The position numbers were made by a program, and so were the translations under genes. A model generated the notes under the pieces. The model was not told the DNA's origin. It saw only the letters and a program-made list of their open reading frames with translations, and did not search any database. 64,000 nt of DNA from Coenobita brevimanus (Eukaryota > Arthropoda > Malacostraca > Decapoda > Coenobitidae). The stretch covers positions 13,310,872-13,374,871 of the forward strand of contig CM064713.1 of assembly GCA_032717465.1 (NCBI GenBank). Reading direction: 5' to 3'. This document shows positions 1-11,963 of the stretch, piece after piece. Position 1 is the first letter of the stretch. Each line of letters starts with the position of its first letter.

Positions 1-1717
1 TTCTCCAACCTCCTTGGAAAATATCATGCATAGTTATGACACCTACCACAATACTAACCTACTGGCCTGTGACTCCATATCCTTTCCATAGCACCTCTTC
101 GTGACTAGCACCATAGTCTATGTTAGTGCTAATCTCTTATTACAGCACAACACTGAAGATGGTTAGATGGCAATTTTACGCCAAGTTAAAGTAAACAGAG
201 TTTAGTATCGTCACTATTTACTTTCCTCTAACTTCTCCTAAAGGCCTTACTTTGATCAGCTGGATTGGTGATAATTACAGTATAAGGGAAAAACATTCAA
301 GCACCAGATTCTGTGGCTACTAATGGTGCTTTTAATAACAAAATCAAACAATTTATGGATGCTGTGAACTCTCTTCAGCTACAATTAGGGTGAGGTGGGG
401 GTCAACCCTACTATTAGTGGCAAAATATTACACCAAACATTCAGATAAAGGTTTTATTATGAAATGTAAATATCAAAAGAACCTTCAGGAATAGGGCTAT
501 CTTTGGTATGGTTATCACTCCTTTTGAAAAAACATAAGTTGACTTAAAAGTGTATTTTCAAAAAGGTAGCCATATGTATAGACAGCAGGGGTGAGGCCTA
601 CATCCTATTTGGCAACACTTTAACGTGTTACCAAAGTAAATCTAAGTTTATATATGAAGTAGGCAATGTAAGAATTCAGAGCAGAGACATTTATCTACTC
701 TATGACTTTCATATTGCCTTACAAGCAACACAAAAATTTAATATTCCATTATTAAATGTTTAACCTGGCTGAATACTGAAATGTGGTGCTAAATTATTGT
801 AAAAGTAAAGGACATATGCTGTCCCAGTACAAAAATGTTGGCCACATGTTACAGAAATATATATGCCATGAATGAAGAAAAACAGGCCAGGTTAAGACGT
901 AGGACTGTTATTATTTAAAAAAGATATATGCTATAACACTACATAAATAAAGGTGAAGGTACACACTGCACTCTTTAATCTACCTCGGGTGTTATGCCAG
1001 CATGTTAATCTGATGTTACAAGTCTACTTCATATTGTACTGAGTTAGAGCCACACTGAATTTAATTATTCTGGCAAGCCTGTGTTTTACCTCCCCCCCAT
1101 TTGCAAGGCATGTTGATAAACCTGTGAAAGACATATTACGTGAGTTCTTCACATACAAATCACCTTACTAATACTGTATTTTGTAATTTGTGGTGGACTG
1201 TAGAGAAATGAATTGGTATTGTACGCCCTACAACTATCGGTAAAAATAAAATGACACAATATCTTTATTGGGTTATAGGCCAAATAATTCAATCTGCAAG
1301 GCTCAACTGCATATCCCATATCAACAAAATTATACATATATCCCTGCAACAAAATAGTACCGTATATGACTGAAAATCATGTTGCACCAAACACATGTAC
1401 ATAATTTCATGCTGGATTGCTAGCAGTAATGTTCTGTGAGTATCCAGGTACCTTCTAGGTATTTATTTTGTATGATGTGTCCACTACCCACGCCATAAAA
1501 TTTATAAATTCGACACAGGCCTCGGGTTTCGATGGTCATCAATTTCTTCATATATATTATAGTAGCTAAGTAGACAGACTCTAATTACGACACAAGCCCT
1601 ACCATCAGAATCTACCAGTATTCACTGTCGATATACGTTGCATCAGCAGTGCTAAATGTTATACCAGATATCTAAAAAACTGAAAACTCACCTCCCACAT
1701 CCAGCTTTCCACATGTA

Positions 1718-1989
1718 CAGGCTATAAAAAAAGTTTCGGCACCCTTACGACACGATACATTATGATACACCACACGAAGCATTCTGAATCATCTGAATTT
1801 CGGTGTGCGCTTGGTATCCCTGGCCCTGTTTTGCTGGTGTGTGTTACTTCGTCCGCTAATAATGAAATCCAGTGGCAGAGTGAGAGAGGTACAGGGGTAT
1901 CAACCACACCACGTATTCTCGCCGTCTGTAACAGTGATCGTTGCGAAAGGTATCAGAGCAGGGGGTGCCGAAAATTTTTTTAGAGGGTG
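1718..1989. mobile_element. Small TA-flanked TIR element (Tc1/mariner-like MITE), copy A only
   Basis: The ends are imperfect inverted repeats of about 28 bp: CAGGCTATAAAAAAAG on the left and, reading inward on the opposite strand, CACCCTCTAAAAAAAT, followed on both sides by TTCGGCACCC. TA flanks both ends (1,716-1,717 and 1,990-1,991). Copy B at about 34,060-34,075 lacks the element. The 272-bp interior has no credible coding sequence, so this is a non-autonomous insertion. The Tc1/mariner assignment rests on the TA duplication and CA-start termini only. Confidence 0.75.
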
Positions 1990-2084
1990 TACAGTAAACA
2001 TGGCGCTACCAGGCAGCCCAGCTGTGGTGCTGCGTTTTCATTTTTTTTAAGCGGTTACTATTCTAGACCCAATAGGGAGTAAAG

Positions 2085-2252
2085 AAAAGCGTCTGTATCA
2101 CTCCCTAGTACGGTTATACCCACCTCACCCTACCCTAGAGCGTCTGTACCACCCCCTAGAACGGTTTATGCCCACCTCACTTACCCAAGAGCGTCTGCAC
2201 CACCCCCTAGCACGGCTTATGCCCACTTCCTCCACCCAAACAGTGTCTGTAC
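2085..2252. repeat. ~52-bp minisatellite, copy A (about 3 units)
   Basis: Units start near AGCGTCTGTA, continue through CTCCCTAGTACGG and end in CCCACCTCACC. Copy B carries the same array at 34,155-34,430 with about five units, so the copy number changed after the duplication. Confidence 0.85.
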
Positions 2253-3231
2253 TGTACCCTGGACTATGCATGTGACGAATGCCACGCGTAAAGAATATTA
2301 TGGTTATAATCTTGTGGCATCAAAAATATTACATATTAATTATCCCAAGAGCATGTTAAAATATTACAAGATATTCGCCTACGTGGATATACACACATAA
2401 ATACTTTTCTACTTCAGAGTACACGATTAACCTATACCTATTCTTGGCAAACATTCATATTTACTGGAATTCGGTGTATAACAAGATCATTTTATATATA
2501 CGCTTGACAATTATACATAACACTGTGGGTGAATGGTATTGTTGTAGTGCCTACAGTATATTCTTTTACAGTAACTGTACAGATAATTTGGCATACACCA
2601 CTATTATGTGATTAAACTATGTACTATGCATTGCGACTAGCCATTCAACATACCATGCAATGCTATCTGCAGCTGTGGTAGTCCATCTCTGTTCACTTCC
2701 AGGAGAGTTTGACCATGCAGTGTCTTCTCCAGCTGTGGTACTCTATCTCTGTCCTCTTCCACGGGAGTCTGACCATCAGGGTGGAAGGAATGGATGCTGC
2801 CATCTGTGTTATGTCATAAATAGTTTGGGATCAACGAGACATATCTAACCAATAGTGTTGTTATATGTGTGCAATATGGACACCATCAGTATAAGGAGAG
2901 TGCATTGATAAAAAGACAGTTTACAAGCATTATCTTCACCATAATCACTGGGACAGGGGAGACTGCCTAACTCACTGTGCAGCTACTCTGTAATGTCCTC
3001 ATCACAAATTGGCTATGCTATCATATTTTGTACATAAGACTATATGACACTTGTATATTATGACTATATGCCATAATGTGTTCTGTATTATGTTATGGAC
3101 ATCCATACATCGTACCTGAGGAAACGTCTGTCAACCATTTGTGCCTCTTTTACAAAATTAGTCATTGCCATCAAGTTGCATGTGTTACATATAATCATTT
3201 ATTATTAGTCATTGCCATCAAGTTGCATGTG

Positions 3232-3398
3232 TTACATATAATCATTATACAATCCTGGAGGAGGAATGGGTGAATATCTACCATAGTCTCCTGGTGTCAA
3301 CTGATGATGTACAACAGCATCTGGATGGACGTTGATGGAAGGACAATCTTCAGCACTTGTAGCGGGATGTACTGGTGGATCCTCGATTGACATATCCC
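3232..3398 (-). CDS. Putative terminal coding exon of an unidentified gene (copy A)
   Basis: On the minus strand a pyrimidine-rich acceptor (CCACCTCCACAG) precedes an open stretch of 2 nt plus 54 codons, then TAA. An AATAAA signal lies about 30 nt downstream (plus-strand 3,198-3,203). The peptide starts GDMSIEDPPVHPA, ends PIPPPGLYNDYM and has ordinary, non-repetitive composition. Copy B (39,446-39,612) keeps the same length, splice site, frame and stop, with three base differences: one silent and two replacements (E to K, G to A). I do not recognise the family. The upstream exons would lie at higher coordinates, separated by SINE-filled intron. An acceptor, open frame, stop and poly(A) signal together make chance less likely, but transcript evidence is absent. 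Confidence 0.45.
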
Positions 3399-3585
3399 CT
3401 GTGGAGGTGGAGCCAATTAATACAAACTATACCGTTAGTCCTAATACATAAGGGGAACAGTAGGTAATATGTGCAACATTTATCCATACATGAAGTACAG
3501 TACATAAATGTTTGGCAATGTAGCTTTGTTCTGTCTAAAACTGTTATGCAGGTTATTAATTTAAAAATCACCACTTTATGGTATG

Positions 3586-3860
3586 CGGATGGCGGTGGCT
3601 GAGTCGGTATAGAGGCTGCCTGAAGTCCTAATGGACCCAGGTTCGATTCCCAGCTGGGGCTGGGAACAGTTTAAAGATTTAAATTTCATAAAAAGCACAC
3701 TTTTTTGATCTACCAGAGACCCGCCGACTTGTTATAAAAGTACCCCCGCTAATACCAGTACACCAGTCTTGTATGAGACAGCCCTAGCATGTATTCAATA
3801 TCGATGGTGTGTTAGCGCCGAAGTGGTGACATGTGGTAGGAGGCCTACTGGGACTTGGGA

Positions 3861-3862
<2 letters not shown>
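3586..3862 (+). mobile_element. tRNA-derived SINE, family alpha (copy A)
   Basis: The head holds pol III promoter-like boxes: a degenerate A box (GGCTGAGTCGGTATAG) and a B box (GGTTCGATTCC). A conserved body follows (CCGCCGACTTGTTATAAAAG; AGCGCCGAAGTGGTGACATG). The same family occurs at 39,797-40,080 (+), 34,551-34,740 (-), 60,003-60,338 (-) and 62,179-62,484 (-). An (AT)n run follows. Confidence 0.85.
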
Positions 3863-3863
<1 letters not shown>

Positions 3864-3906
<43 letters not shown>

Positions 3907-4095
3907 TCAGCCGTTTGAGTACGGTATCCACTGCAGGACCGGCCTATCCCGACCGAAGTCGGGACGATACAGCCAATGTATCTCTACCAAGTGGCTTAGG
4001 CTGTCTGGTAGAGATTGTATGTAGGGTGAGAAGTGCTTGTAAGTGTAATTGTAGTGTTGGAGTGGCTTTGGGTATGTGTGTAGTCTGTGAACCAA
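3864..4095 (-). mobile_element. (AT)n tract followed by a truncated SINE-beta copy in reverse
   Basis: A pure (AT)n run (3,864-3,904) is followed by a sequence that is the reverse complement of the repeats at 55,316-55,661 and 59,403-59,752 (here CATCAGCC...CACTGCAGGACC...GGCTTAGGCTGTCTGGTAGA). It is absent from copy B, so the insertion is specific to copy A or was lost in B. Confidence 0.7.
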
Positions 4096-4099
4096 ATGT

Positions 4100-4286
4100 A
4101 ATCGACCCGCGCAAGCCGACTGGGTGCAAGCATGCTTTACAGTAAGCAACACTGGTTCTACCACAGCACCCCTTGTGTCCGCCAATGTAGTACGTGGCCG
4201 GGTGAACACTCCCAAAGTTTAATACCCTGGCGGGGCGCGAACCCTGGCCCACCCGTGTACGAAACGCACACTCTACCACAGAGGCT

Positions 4287-4346
<60 letters not shown>
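4100..4346 (-). mobile_element. Second tRNA-like SINE in reverse, plus (AT)n tail region
   Basis: On the minus strand, 4,290-4,220 reads like a tRNA 5' part: GGAGCCTCTGTGGTAGAGTG (A box) and a B box GGGTTCGCGCCCC. The tRNA-unrelated body extends down to about 4,100. An (AT)n run at 4,290-4,346 abuts it. Because the body continues past the tRNA part, it is a SINE head and not a functional tRNA gene. Confidence 0.6.
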
Positions 4347-4347
<1 letters not shown>

Positions 4348-4349
<2 letters not shown>

Positions 4350-4680
4350 GGAAGGGGGGGGCGCTCACCATCAACTCACTTGATGTAGTGCTGCTCTCGG
4401 ATGTCTGCCCTTTCCTCTCCTCCATCCTTCTTTCCATCCATCCTCTCCTGTCTTTCTTTCCTTCATTCTTTCCTCTTTCTTCTGCCTGCGGGTGACTTTG
4501 CACTCCCCCTTGTGTCTTTCTTTCATTCTTTCCTCTTCCTTCTGCCTATGGGTCTCTACACTGAGTGACAAGCCAAATGGTTTCCTGTACGCCAGGAAAC
4601 CATTTACTACGCTGGGTGGTAACCATATAACCAAATAATTCAATCTGCAACGCTCAACTGCATATCCCATATCAGCTCAA
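4348..4680 (+). mobile_element. SINE-gamma, 3'-incomplete copy
   Basis: Shares CGCTCACCATC..CACT, the CT-rich middle and the motif AAATGGTTTCCTGTACGCC...CTGGGTGGTAACCATATAACC with repeats at 29,180-29,490, 29,827-30,121 and 50,516-50,892. It lacks the LINE-like 3' end found in 29,180-29,490 and 50,516-50,892. Confidence 0.65.
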
Positions 4681-4819
4681 GACGCCCAAGTCATCAGCAT
4701 CATCTAGAATTTCCTAGCTGAAGTAACATGTATTAATCGGTCACGCCTGGGTAAGCTGAAATTAAGCCAGGTCTTTATGTGGGGCAATATCACGCTCATC
4801 ACATTATACAAACTGGGGT

Positions 4820-5430
4820 CAGACATGGGGCCCAAGCCGGCTTTGGCTTCAAGACGCCATGGTTTTTAGGTCGTGGCTTCGGCTTCGAAGCCAAGGGCGT
4901 GGCTTCAGCTTCGAAGCCAAGAGCATGGCTTCAGCTCCAACTGCTGGCTAAAGCACCAGACCCAGAAAATTCGTTACGGGAACAGAATATGCATAAAAAC
5001 TGCCTGATTTCCATATTTTCAAGTCATTTCTTTTGCATCCACTTCAGCTTAATAAAACATCAAATATTATATACAGAATCCTTTATTTCCAGACTGACGA
5101 TTCCTAGGGTCAACATTTGTATGTAAGAGATAATGGTACTGTACCTATTTGCCCCTAGGTAAGATGCAAGGTATTATGCACTCACTCACTTGCAAGGACC
5201 CGCTACGTTTGAAGTTCTGATTTTCTTACTGGCTGGTTACAACTGGCATACTGTGACACGAAGCTGATTACTGGCTTCATAAAATTCAGACAGCCTCGGC
5301 ATTGTCTCTGTTAATGTTTACCTGGCTTTGGCTTCGGCTTCACGACTTTCCAAGGCCGCCGGCTTCGGCTTCATGACTTTTGAAGGGCTTCGGCTTGGAA
5401 GCCAAAGAGATGGCTTCAGTCCCATGTCTG
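4820..5430. mobile_element. Non-autonomous hAT-like element (copy A)
   Basis: Terminal inverted repeats CAGACATGGGGC (left) and GTCCCATGTCTG (right) are flanked by an exact 8-bp direct repeat ACTGGGGT (4,812-4,819 and 5,431-5,438). An 8-bp duplication with CAG-start ends is the hAT signature. The interior has no transposase. It is dominated by GGCTTC/GAAGCC motifs near both ends, which look like subterminal binding repeats. Copy B has the same insertion at 40,449-41,156 with the same target duplication, so the insertion predates the segmental duplication. Confidence 0.85.
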
Positions 5431-5489
5431 ACTGGGGTCGAGAAATCCATTGGTTGGGTACAGTGGTATGACAATACAACTTGTCATGG

Positions 5490-5930
5490 CAATACATAAT
5501 GGCAATACATAATGGCAATACATAATTATTGACAAATGTCATAACATTAATGGTACTGACATGCAAATATGACTTACGGAAGGGGTCACTTTACTACTTT
5601 ATATTTTGTATAAGACATGTATTGATGTTATCCGTTCTCTGTACAAATACACAATTTCAGAATGCTGTAAATATCATTCAGACGAGTAAATATTCTATTA
5701 GGGAGTGCAACACATAACTATTACTGGTAGAATGGCGACAGCTGTTGGAACAAGTCTGCGTTAATAATATTCTTCACAGAAATGATCGCAGCTTTAAGAC
5801 AGATGGGGACAACCTATATGTTCTTTTAATACAAATTTCAGCTATTCTGTGAAAATAAGACTATGTTTGATATAGGTAATGATAACACATTTATTGCTGG
5901 TGATGGAAGTAGATGAAGAAAGTTCAAATT
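5490..5930 (+). pseudogene. Decayed, unidentified coding-like sequence (copy A)
   Basis: One plus-strand frame runs from about 5,529 to 5,847 with a single internal TAA (5,715-5,717). It gives ordinary protein-like text (for example VEWRQLLEQVCVNNILHR). A shifted frame continues over 5,865-5,930. A further open piece with similar quality lies at 9,310-9,470 (ICGNSFIPEYPVCNAV...). In copy B the corresponding segments (41,243-41,690 and 41,765-41,925) are adjacent, because B lacks the 3.28-kb transposon. I cannot name a family. It could be an old transposon or host pseudogene, or chance. Confidence 0.3.
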
Positions 5931-5971
5931 ATTTACCTGTATCAAGAGATTTACCTTACTGTACACATGTA

Positions 5972-8900
5972 CAGTTGCGGACATATCAAACAGAAATACC
6001 CCATCCATCAGCAAGGTGGTGTAATGCTTTCCGCATCTGGTAACACTGATAGGTATGGAACTTCACTAAGATTCTTTCGGTCGCTAAGACGAACCGAACG
6101 CGGTGATAATTGCAGCTGTGCGCAGTTATTGGTATGTGCCACCTGGCAATATACTGAAAATAACATCAGTTTTGTGATTATGGCAATAAACTAATATCAC
6201 ACCATATATATTCGTATTTTAATCACATTAAACACTAACGTTTCGTAAGTGTGATTTTCGACAAACTTCACAAATCAATCAACAATTACTGACGGCCAGC
6301 ATTTAAGCAATTATAACATTATCTGCATTCCCGCACCCATCATAATAATCACAAAATTATCGTGACCCCTCTCTGACCATGAACCTGAAACTGGTAGACT
6401 TCTTTAATCCACGCAATTTTATAAGAGGTGGCGCCACAGGAGGAGGCAGGGTGGGGCGCCTGGGAGACAGGAGGAGGGATGTGAGTGAGGTGGGGGGCAA
6501 TAGTGGGAGGGGGCTGGTGGGAGGGGGACTCTACAAGAACTGAGTGATGGGGTAGGGGAGTGTGGACTGTGGCAGGAAGCTAGAATGGGATGGATAAATG
6601 ATACGCTGGTGACATGGTGCCAAACCTGCTATAGTTCAATGTTGATTATCGATTTTGATAGTCAGGCAGTTAAACGTTATGTAGACTTTGGCACGTTACG
6701 CAGTCTGCCAGCATGTTTTGTTATACCGTCTATAGGACGACCAACTCCCCACTGGGTGGCACATCACTCAAACCCTGCAATATTGGTGATATATGTAATG
6801 CTCCTAGAATGTTTGCCTGATGTCACACCTACCGGGTTGTCGTAAGGGATTATTCTCCCGGGCTAGACCTTGATAAATCATATACTCGTGCTTGGTGACA
6901 CGAGAGCGCTACTTCTCCCAGCAAGGCAGCTACCTGGGCAGGAAGCTAACATCACACCTGTTGTCATTGCGACTGGGGTTATTCTTGTTGCGTTTACGCA
7001 GCAACATCATGAATGACGACTGTGATATCGAAAGCAGGGGAGCGGGGGAAAGGAATCTTATCTTGCCACAACAGACAATAGTTAACAGTAGTGATTCGTG
7101 CTTATGGTTCTCGTTAATATCTGTATGGCACAGATGTAAACGAAAACGTGATTTACTAGGGAAGGGGGATGAACTATGTTCCAGAACTTAGGATGGGTTA
7201 ATAGGCGAGTTGAGAGATGCCTTATCAGCTCGTTCGTTCGTTCGTTTACAGATTCCCTGCACCTAAAGTGCAGGCCGGGCCATACACTAGCCAGGTTAGT
7301 GGGGTATAGGCTGATTGAAAAATAGTACGAGGAGAGGACAAAGCCTGAGGATTGCCCATCAGCACACACGCCCTGTCTCCTGGCTGGCTTTGTGGTGTGT
7401 GTGCTTATCAGCTGTATTACATGATCTTTATGTCGAACCACTGCAGACCTCATACTAATAGAGTAAACTGTGGTATGGCGGACGTGTAACTTAAGAAAAC
7501 TGATTCACCACCTCAGTATCCAGTTCATTGTCCGCCCCTCCCTCTTCCCGACACTGCGTGCATTGAGACATGGTCTCTCAATCTTGGGTACTGACGGGGA
7601 GGGGAGATGGCCGTAATGCTACACCATGAACAGGGGATCACATGTTTATACATCAACGACAGTGGTTCACCAGTCCTCCTTAATGAATTGCAACATAAAC
7701 CGTTACTCAACCAGGACGGCAGCCCCATATTCGGACACTGCTGAGATGTGTGGCTCAATAGTTGCTTTCCATGAACAGGGCAATAGTCCTCGTATTTATC
7801 TTTATCCTGTCAATTGCATACAATGTGAACGCTACTTGGCTGTTAAGCATAACCAAAAAACACTCAGATATAATGTGTGTTTGCATTTAATACAAGCGAT
7901 TTCTGTTACTCATGGCAAATTTGATGCAATATGCACATGCTCAGACTGGATAACTGCAAACATAACAACTTTGTTCCACCATTTTGGCGCGAGGATTTTG
8001 CTCGAGGATTTGTGAAGGAAGGCTTAGGGCATACGACAGTTGCTCATTATGAACCTAAATATAACTAATAACAACAGGCAGTGTGTAAAAATCAACAGCC
8101 AAACACGGCATACAGAAAACGGTAACGTAAACCAGGGTTACGTAAATCCACCTTTATTTTAATTCAGTATCATAGATATTAATGAGAACCATAGGGGCCA
8201 TCATTACTGTCAGACTGTTTATATTTATTGGTAATAACGGAAAACTCTACATTGGTCGATCCCTACTCTGTTTACGATATTAGTCGTCTATCATCATACT
8301 TCGTAACAGGCTACAAGAGTAATTCCCAATCACTATGACAACATCTGCAACATCTGACGAACTGTAGAGACATGCCATATATTTGCACATTAACAAATAG
8401 TCACCATACTCAAAATACACGAGTACTGAGCCACCCAGTGGAAAGTGTGTCGTGAACTGTCACAAACCATGACGGTCAGTTACAACATGTGGCAACGTCA
8501 ACATAACGTTTCATAATCAGACTAAAAGTCCATATTCTCCATGAAATAATTATATGGCCCAGTCATCACCTTGCAATCTATCCCTCCCACTATAGCATCT
8601 GTCGTCTATCAAAGTCCACCGTCCCCTACCCCATCACCCCTCTCCTCTAGCCCCCAGTTCGACCCTTAATGTCCCCATCCTCACACACCTCCCTCCTCCT
8701 GTCTCCCATGTCTCCCACCCCCACCCTGCAGCCTCCTCCTGTCTCCCATGTCTCCCACCCCCACCCTGCAGCCTCCTGTGGCGCCACCTCCTGTATGCAG
8801 TGAACTTGCTTCGATTTCAGAGGTCTACCAACGTCAGGTTCACGGTAGGGAGGATGGCCGACACGATAATTCACTGTTCAGTGATACTTGTGGGACAGCT

Positions 8901-9248
8901 ATTAACTATGACTTATATATATGCTGAATTGTTAACTGTTGCATGGTTCGTGACTCAACACTAACCCACTAAAGAAATCCGTTTCATTTATAATAACTGC
9001 CATTATCTTATGATATAATTTTTAAAAACTTACCATAACCATGACATGCTATAACAAGTATAATTTCTGGCGAGACATTGCGTATTTACCACCAATAACT
9101 GCGCGCAGCGACAACGATCATAACGTTCGGTTCGTCCAATCGACCAAAACCAGGTGAAGTTCCGTACCTGTCAGTGTTACCAGATGCGTACAGCATTACA
9201 CCACCTCGATGGTGGACGGTGTGCTTCTGTTTGATATGCCCACAACTG
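5972..9248. mobile_element. 3.28-kb DNA transposon with ~600-bp inverted termini, copy A only
   Basis: The ends are CAGTTGCGGACATATCAAAC and, inverted, CAGTTGTGGGCATATCAAAC, flanked by TA (5,970-5,971; 9,249-9,250). The empty site in copy B (ACATGTACCTCAC, about 41,680-41,692) fixes the borders. Inverted similarity continues inward for about 600 bp per arm. For example, GGAACTTCAC and ACGAACCGAACG pair with the right arm, and AGGTGGCGCCACAGGAGG at 6,426 pairs with CCTCCTGTGGCGCCACCTCC at about 8,772. The unique middle (about 6,600-8,590) has short open frames (6,892-7,191; 7,626-8,015) that I do not recognise. No transposase motif is visible, so it is probably non-autonomous. Confidence 0.85.
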
Positions 9249-9479
9249 TACCTCACATCACTCATTCACTCCCTCACTCACTCACTCCCTCAGAAAATAC
9301 ACTACTGTATGTGTGCGCACACAAGAATAACATTTGTGGCAACTCATTTATTCCAGAGTACCCGGTATGCAATGCTGTCATCAGCACTGCACTGTTGCAT
9401 TTCCCAGTGGCTAATTATCTCAAAGCTAATGCCACTTTACATCTGCAGATAAAAACACGCAGCCGGCCGGGGTCGGACG

Positions 9480-10150
9480 GGTTTAGAGGACTGGTTGGAA
9501 TTTGGCGATGGTCGGACGTGGGATATGGGTGTGGCTAGACATGGTTGGGATTTGGGGCGACATTAGACGTGGGATATGGGTGTGGCTAGAAATGGTTGTT
9601 TTGGGCGACATTAGAAGTGGGATATGGGTGTGGCTAGAAATGGTTGTTTTGGGCGACATTAGACGTGGGATATGGGTGTGGCTAGGACTAGCTGGGACTA
9701 GGCGTGGCTGGATGTGGGATACTGGTATGGCTAGAACAGGACGGGATTTGAGTGTGGCTGGACGTGGGATATGGACATGGCTAGAACTGGTTGGAATTGG
9801 GCGTGTCTAGGTGTAGGATTTGGTTCTGGCTGGGCATGAGAGTTGAATGTGGCTGAGCTTGTGGCTGGGCGAGAGATTCGGGTGCGGCGGGGAGGGGAAT
9901 TTAGGTGAGGCGGGGCAAAGGATGTGGGTGAGGCGGGGCAAAGGATGTGGGTGAGGCGGGGCAAAGGATGTGGGTGAGGCGAGACAAAGGATGTGGGTGA
10001 GGCGAGACAAAGGATGTGGGTGAGGCGGGGCAAAGGATGTGGGTGAGGCGGGGAGGGTGATTTGGGTGAGGTGGGGCGAGGGATTTGGGTGGGGCGGGGA
10101 GGGGGATTTGGGTGGGGCGGGGAGGGGGATTTGGGTGAGGTGGGGCGGGG
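9480..10150. repeat. G-rich minisatellite tract (copy A)
   Basis: The first part repeats GTGGGATATGGGTGTGGCTA with variations. The second part repeats a ~23-bp unit such as GGCGGGGCAAAGGATGTGGG. Runs of three or more G recur closely on the plus strand, giving G-quadruplex potential. Pro-rich open frames on the minus strand are by-products. An (AT)n run follows at 10,214-10,264. Confidence 0.85.
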
Positions 10151-10211
10151 CATGGGATTTGGGTGGGGCTATGCGAGCCAGCCAGTGACTGGACAACGAT
10201 AATAGTGACTG

Positions 10212-10250
<39 letters not shown>

Positions 10251-10299
10251 GGTATATATATATATTTGGGGGGGGGAGGACGAAGAGGAAAAACAAACT

Positions 10300-10775
10300 T
10301 ATTAAAATAAAAACCCACAGCTACACCAGATTACAGGTGTCCTTTCATAAACTGTAACAGCTGGACTTGAAGAACTGCTGTACGCTGAAGTTTGGGGGGA
10401 AACTATTCTGGGGAAGAGAATTCCAGGGAGATGCAGTTCGGGGAATAAAAGAATTTTGACTATTATAAGTTCTGCAATATGGCAATGTGACAGTCAAGAG
10501 CGATACCAGATGCCCATGTAACACGGGGGAAGGCGTGGAGAGGTGGCACAATGGATGCAACTTCGTCTAAGCATTTGCCATAAAAGTATCTGTAAAATAA
10601 TGCAAGGGAGGCAACATTCCTTCTTTCTTTTAAGGGAGGTAGTTCATTTGTAACTGCAGGGTTATTAACAATCCTTCCAGCTTTGTCCATAATTTTGTCC
10701 AGTTGTTTTAGTGCAACCTCTCCAACCACTACACTTAACATCCAGCTATTTATCATGGCTACAAAATGGCAATCC
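10300..10775 (-). pseudogene. C-terminal remnant of a non-LTR reverse transcriptase (copy A)
   Basis: Minus-strand fragments carry the typical post-RT tail of Jockey-like LINEs: LKERRNVASLALFYRYFYG, then after a frameshift SFIPRTASPWNSLPQNSFPP and a stop. The upstream RT core is missing. The TTAA-flanked element at 10,780 begins right at its 5' edge. Copy B (44,015-44,490) is equivalent. Confidence 0.7.
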
Positions 10776-10779
10776 TTAA

Positions 10780-11915
10780 GGGGACATACGACCAACTCAT
10801 CTTGCAGTTTTGTCTTTACCATAGTTTTCCATGGGATTCTATTTCATGATTACGTTTTCAAATTCATAAAATATTTTAAAATTCTTTAAAAAGTGGGGAA
10901 GAGTTTTTAAAACGGTTTGTTTACAGTTCCTAACGACACCGAAGTCAGACGGACGCCATTTTGTGGGAAGAGAAGTCAGATAGACGCCATCTTGTGGGTC
11001 GGGAAGACAGACGGACGCCATCATCGCCATGTTGTGGGGCAAACACGCCATGTTGTGGGTCGAGAAGACAGACGGACGCCATCTTGTGGGGCGACAAGAC
11101 AGACGGACGCCATCTTGTGGGGCGACAAGACAGACGGACGCCATCTTGTGGGGCGACAAGACAGACGGACTCCATCTTGTGGGGCGACAAGACAGACGGA
11201 TGCCATCCTGTGGGGCGACAAGACTGAGGACAGACGGACGCCATCTTGTGGGGCGACAAGACAGACGGACGCCATCCTGTGGGGCGACAAGACTGAGGAC
11301 AGACGGACGCCATCTTGTGGGGCGACAAGACAGACGGACGCCATCCTGTGGGGCGACAAGACTGAGGACAGACGAACACCATCTTGTGAGGCGACAAGAC
11401 TGAGGACAGACGAACACCATCTTGTGGGGCGACAAGACTGAGGACAGACGAACACCATCTTGTGGGGCGACAAGACAGACGGACGCCATCCTGTGGGGCG
11501 ACAAGACTGAGGACAGACGGACACCATCTTGTGGGGCGAGAAGACAGACGGACGCCATCTTGTATGGCGAGAAGACAGACGGACGCCATCTTGTATGGCG
11601 AGAAGACAGACGGACGCCATCTTGTATGGCGACAAGACAGACGGACGCCATCTTGTATGGCGAGAAGACAGACGGACGCCATCTTGTGGGGCGAGAACAG
11701 ACGGACGCCATCTTAGAACGTTCTGTCATTTTTAAAGGAAATTACCCTTATCGGTGTCAATTTATCCAAACAACCTAAATTTTCGTACAAACCCAATTTT
11801 ATTTATCCTACCCTAACCTAACCTATCCCTTATGTATACATTTTGTTTATTGATGGATCCCCTTCGTACTCGAAAAAGCACTTTTGTACATCCTTTTCAA
11901 GTCATTGATTTAGTT

Positions 11916-11963
<48 letters not shown>

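Noticed and set aside
3586..3670. tRNA gene from A- and B-box motifs
   Set aside because: The same sequence is a head of a dispersed SINE family with a tRNA-unrelated body; no complete cloverleaf is evident.
5490..5930. Endogenous nimavirus-like fragment, known in decapod genomes
   Set aside because: No recognisable viral protein motif in either copy; cannot be supported from the sequence.
9731..10296. Pro-rich minus-strand frames
   Set aside because: Complement of the G-rich minisatellite; composition only.
10839..11729. Open frames up to 296 codons on both strands
   Set aside because: They lie in the 31-bp tandem array. A unit length not divisible by three and free of stops keeps all phases open, and the peptide is a pure repeat.
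11805..11830. CCTAACCTAACC resembling arthropod telomere repeat (TTAGG)
   Set aside because: Only two to three units, also seen in scattered AACCT-rich sequence; too short for an interstitial telomere.
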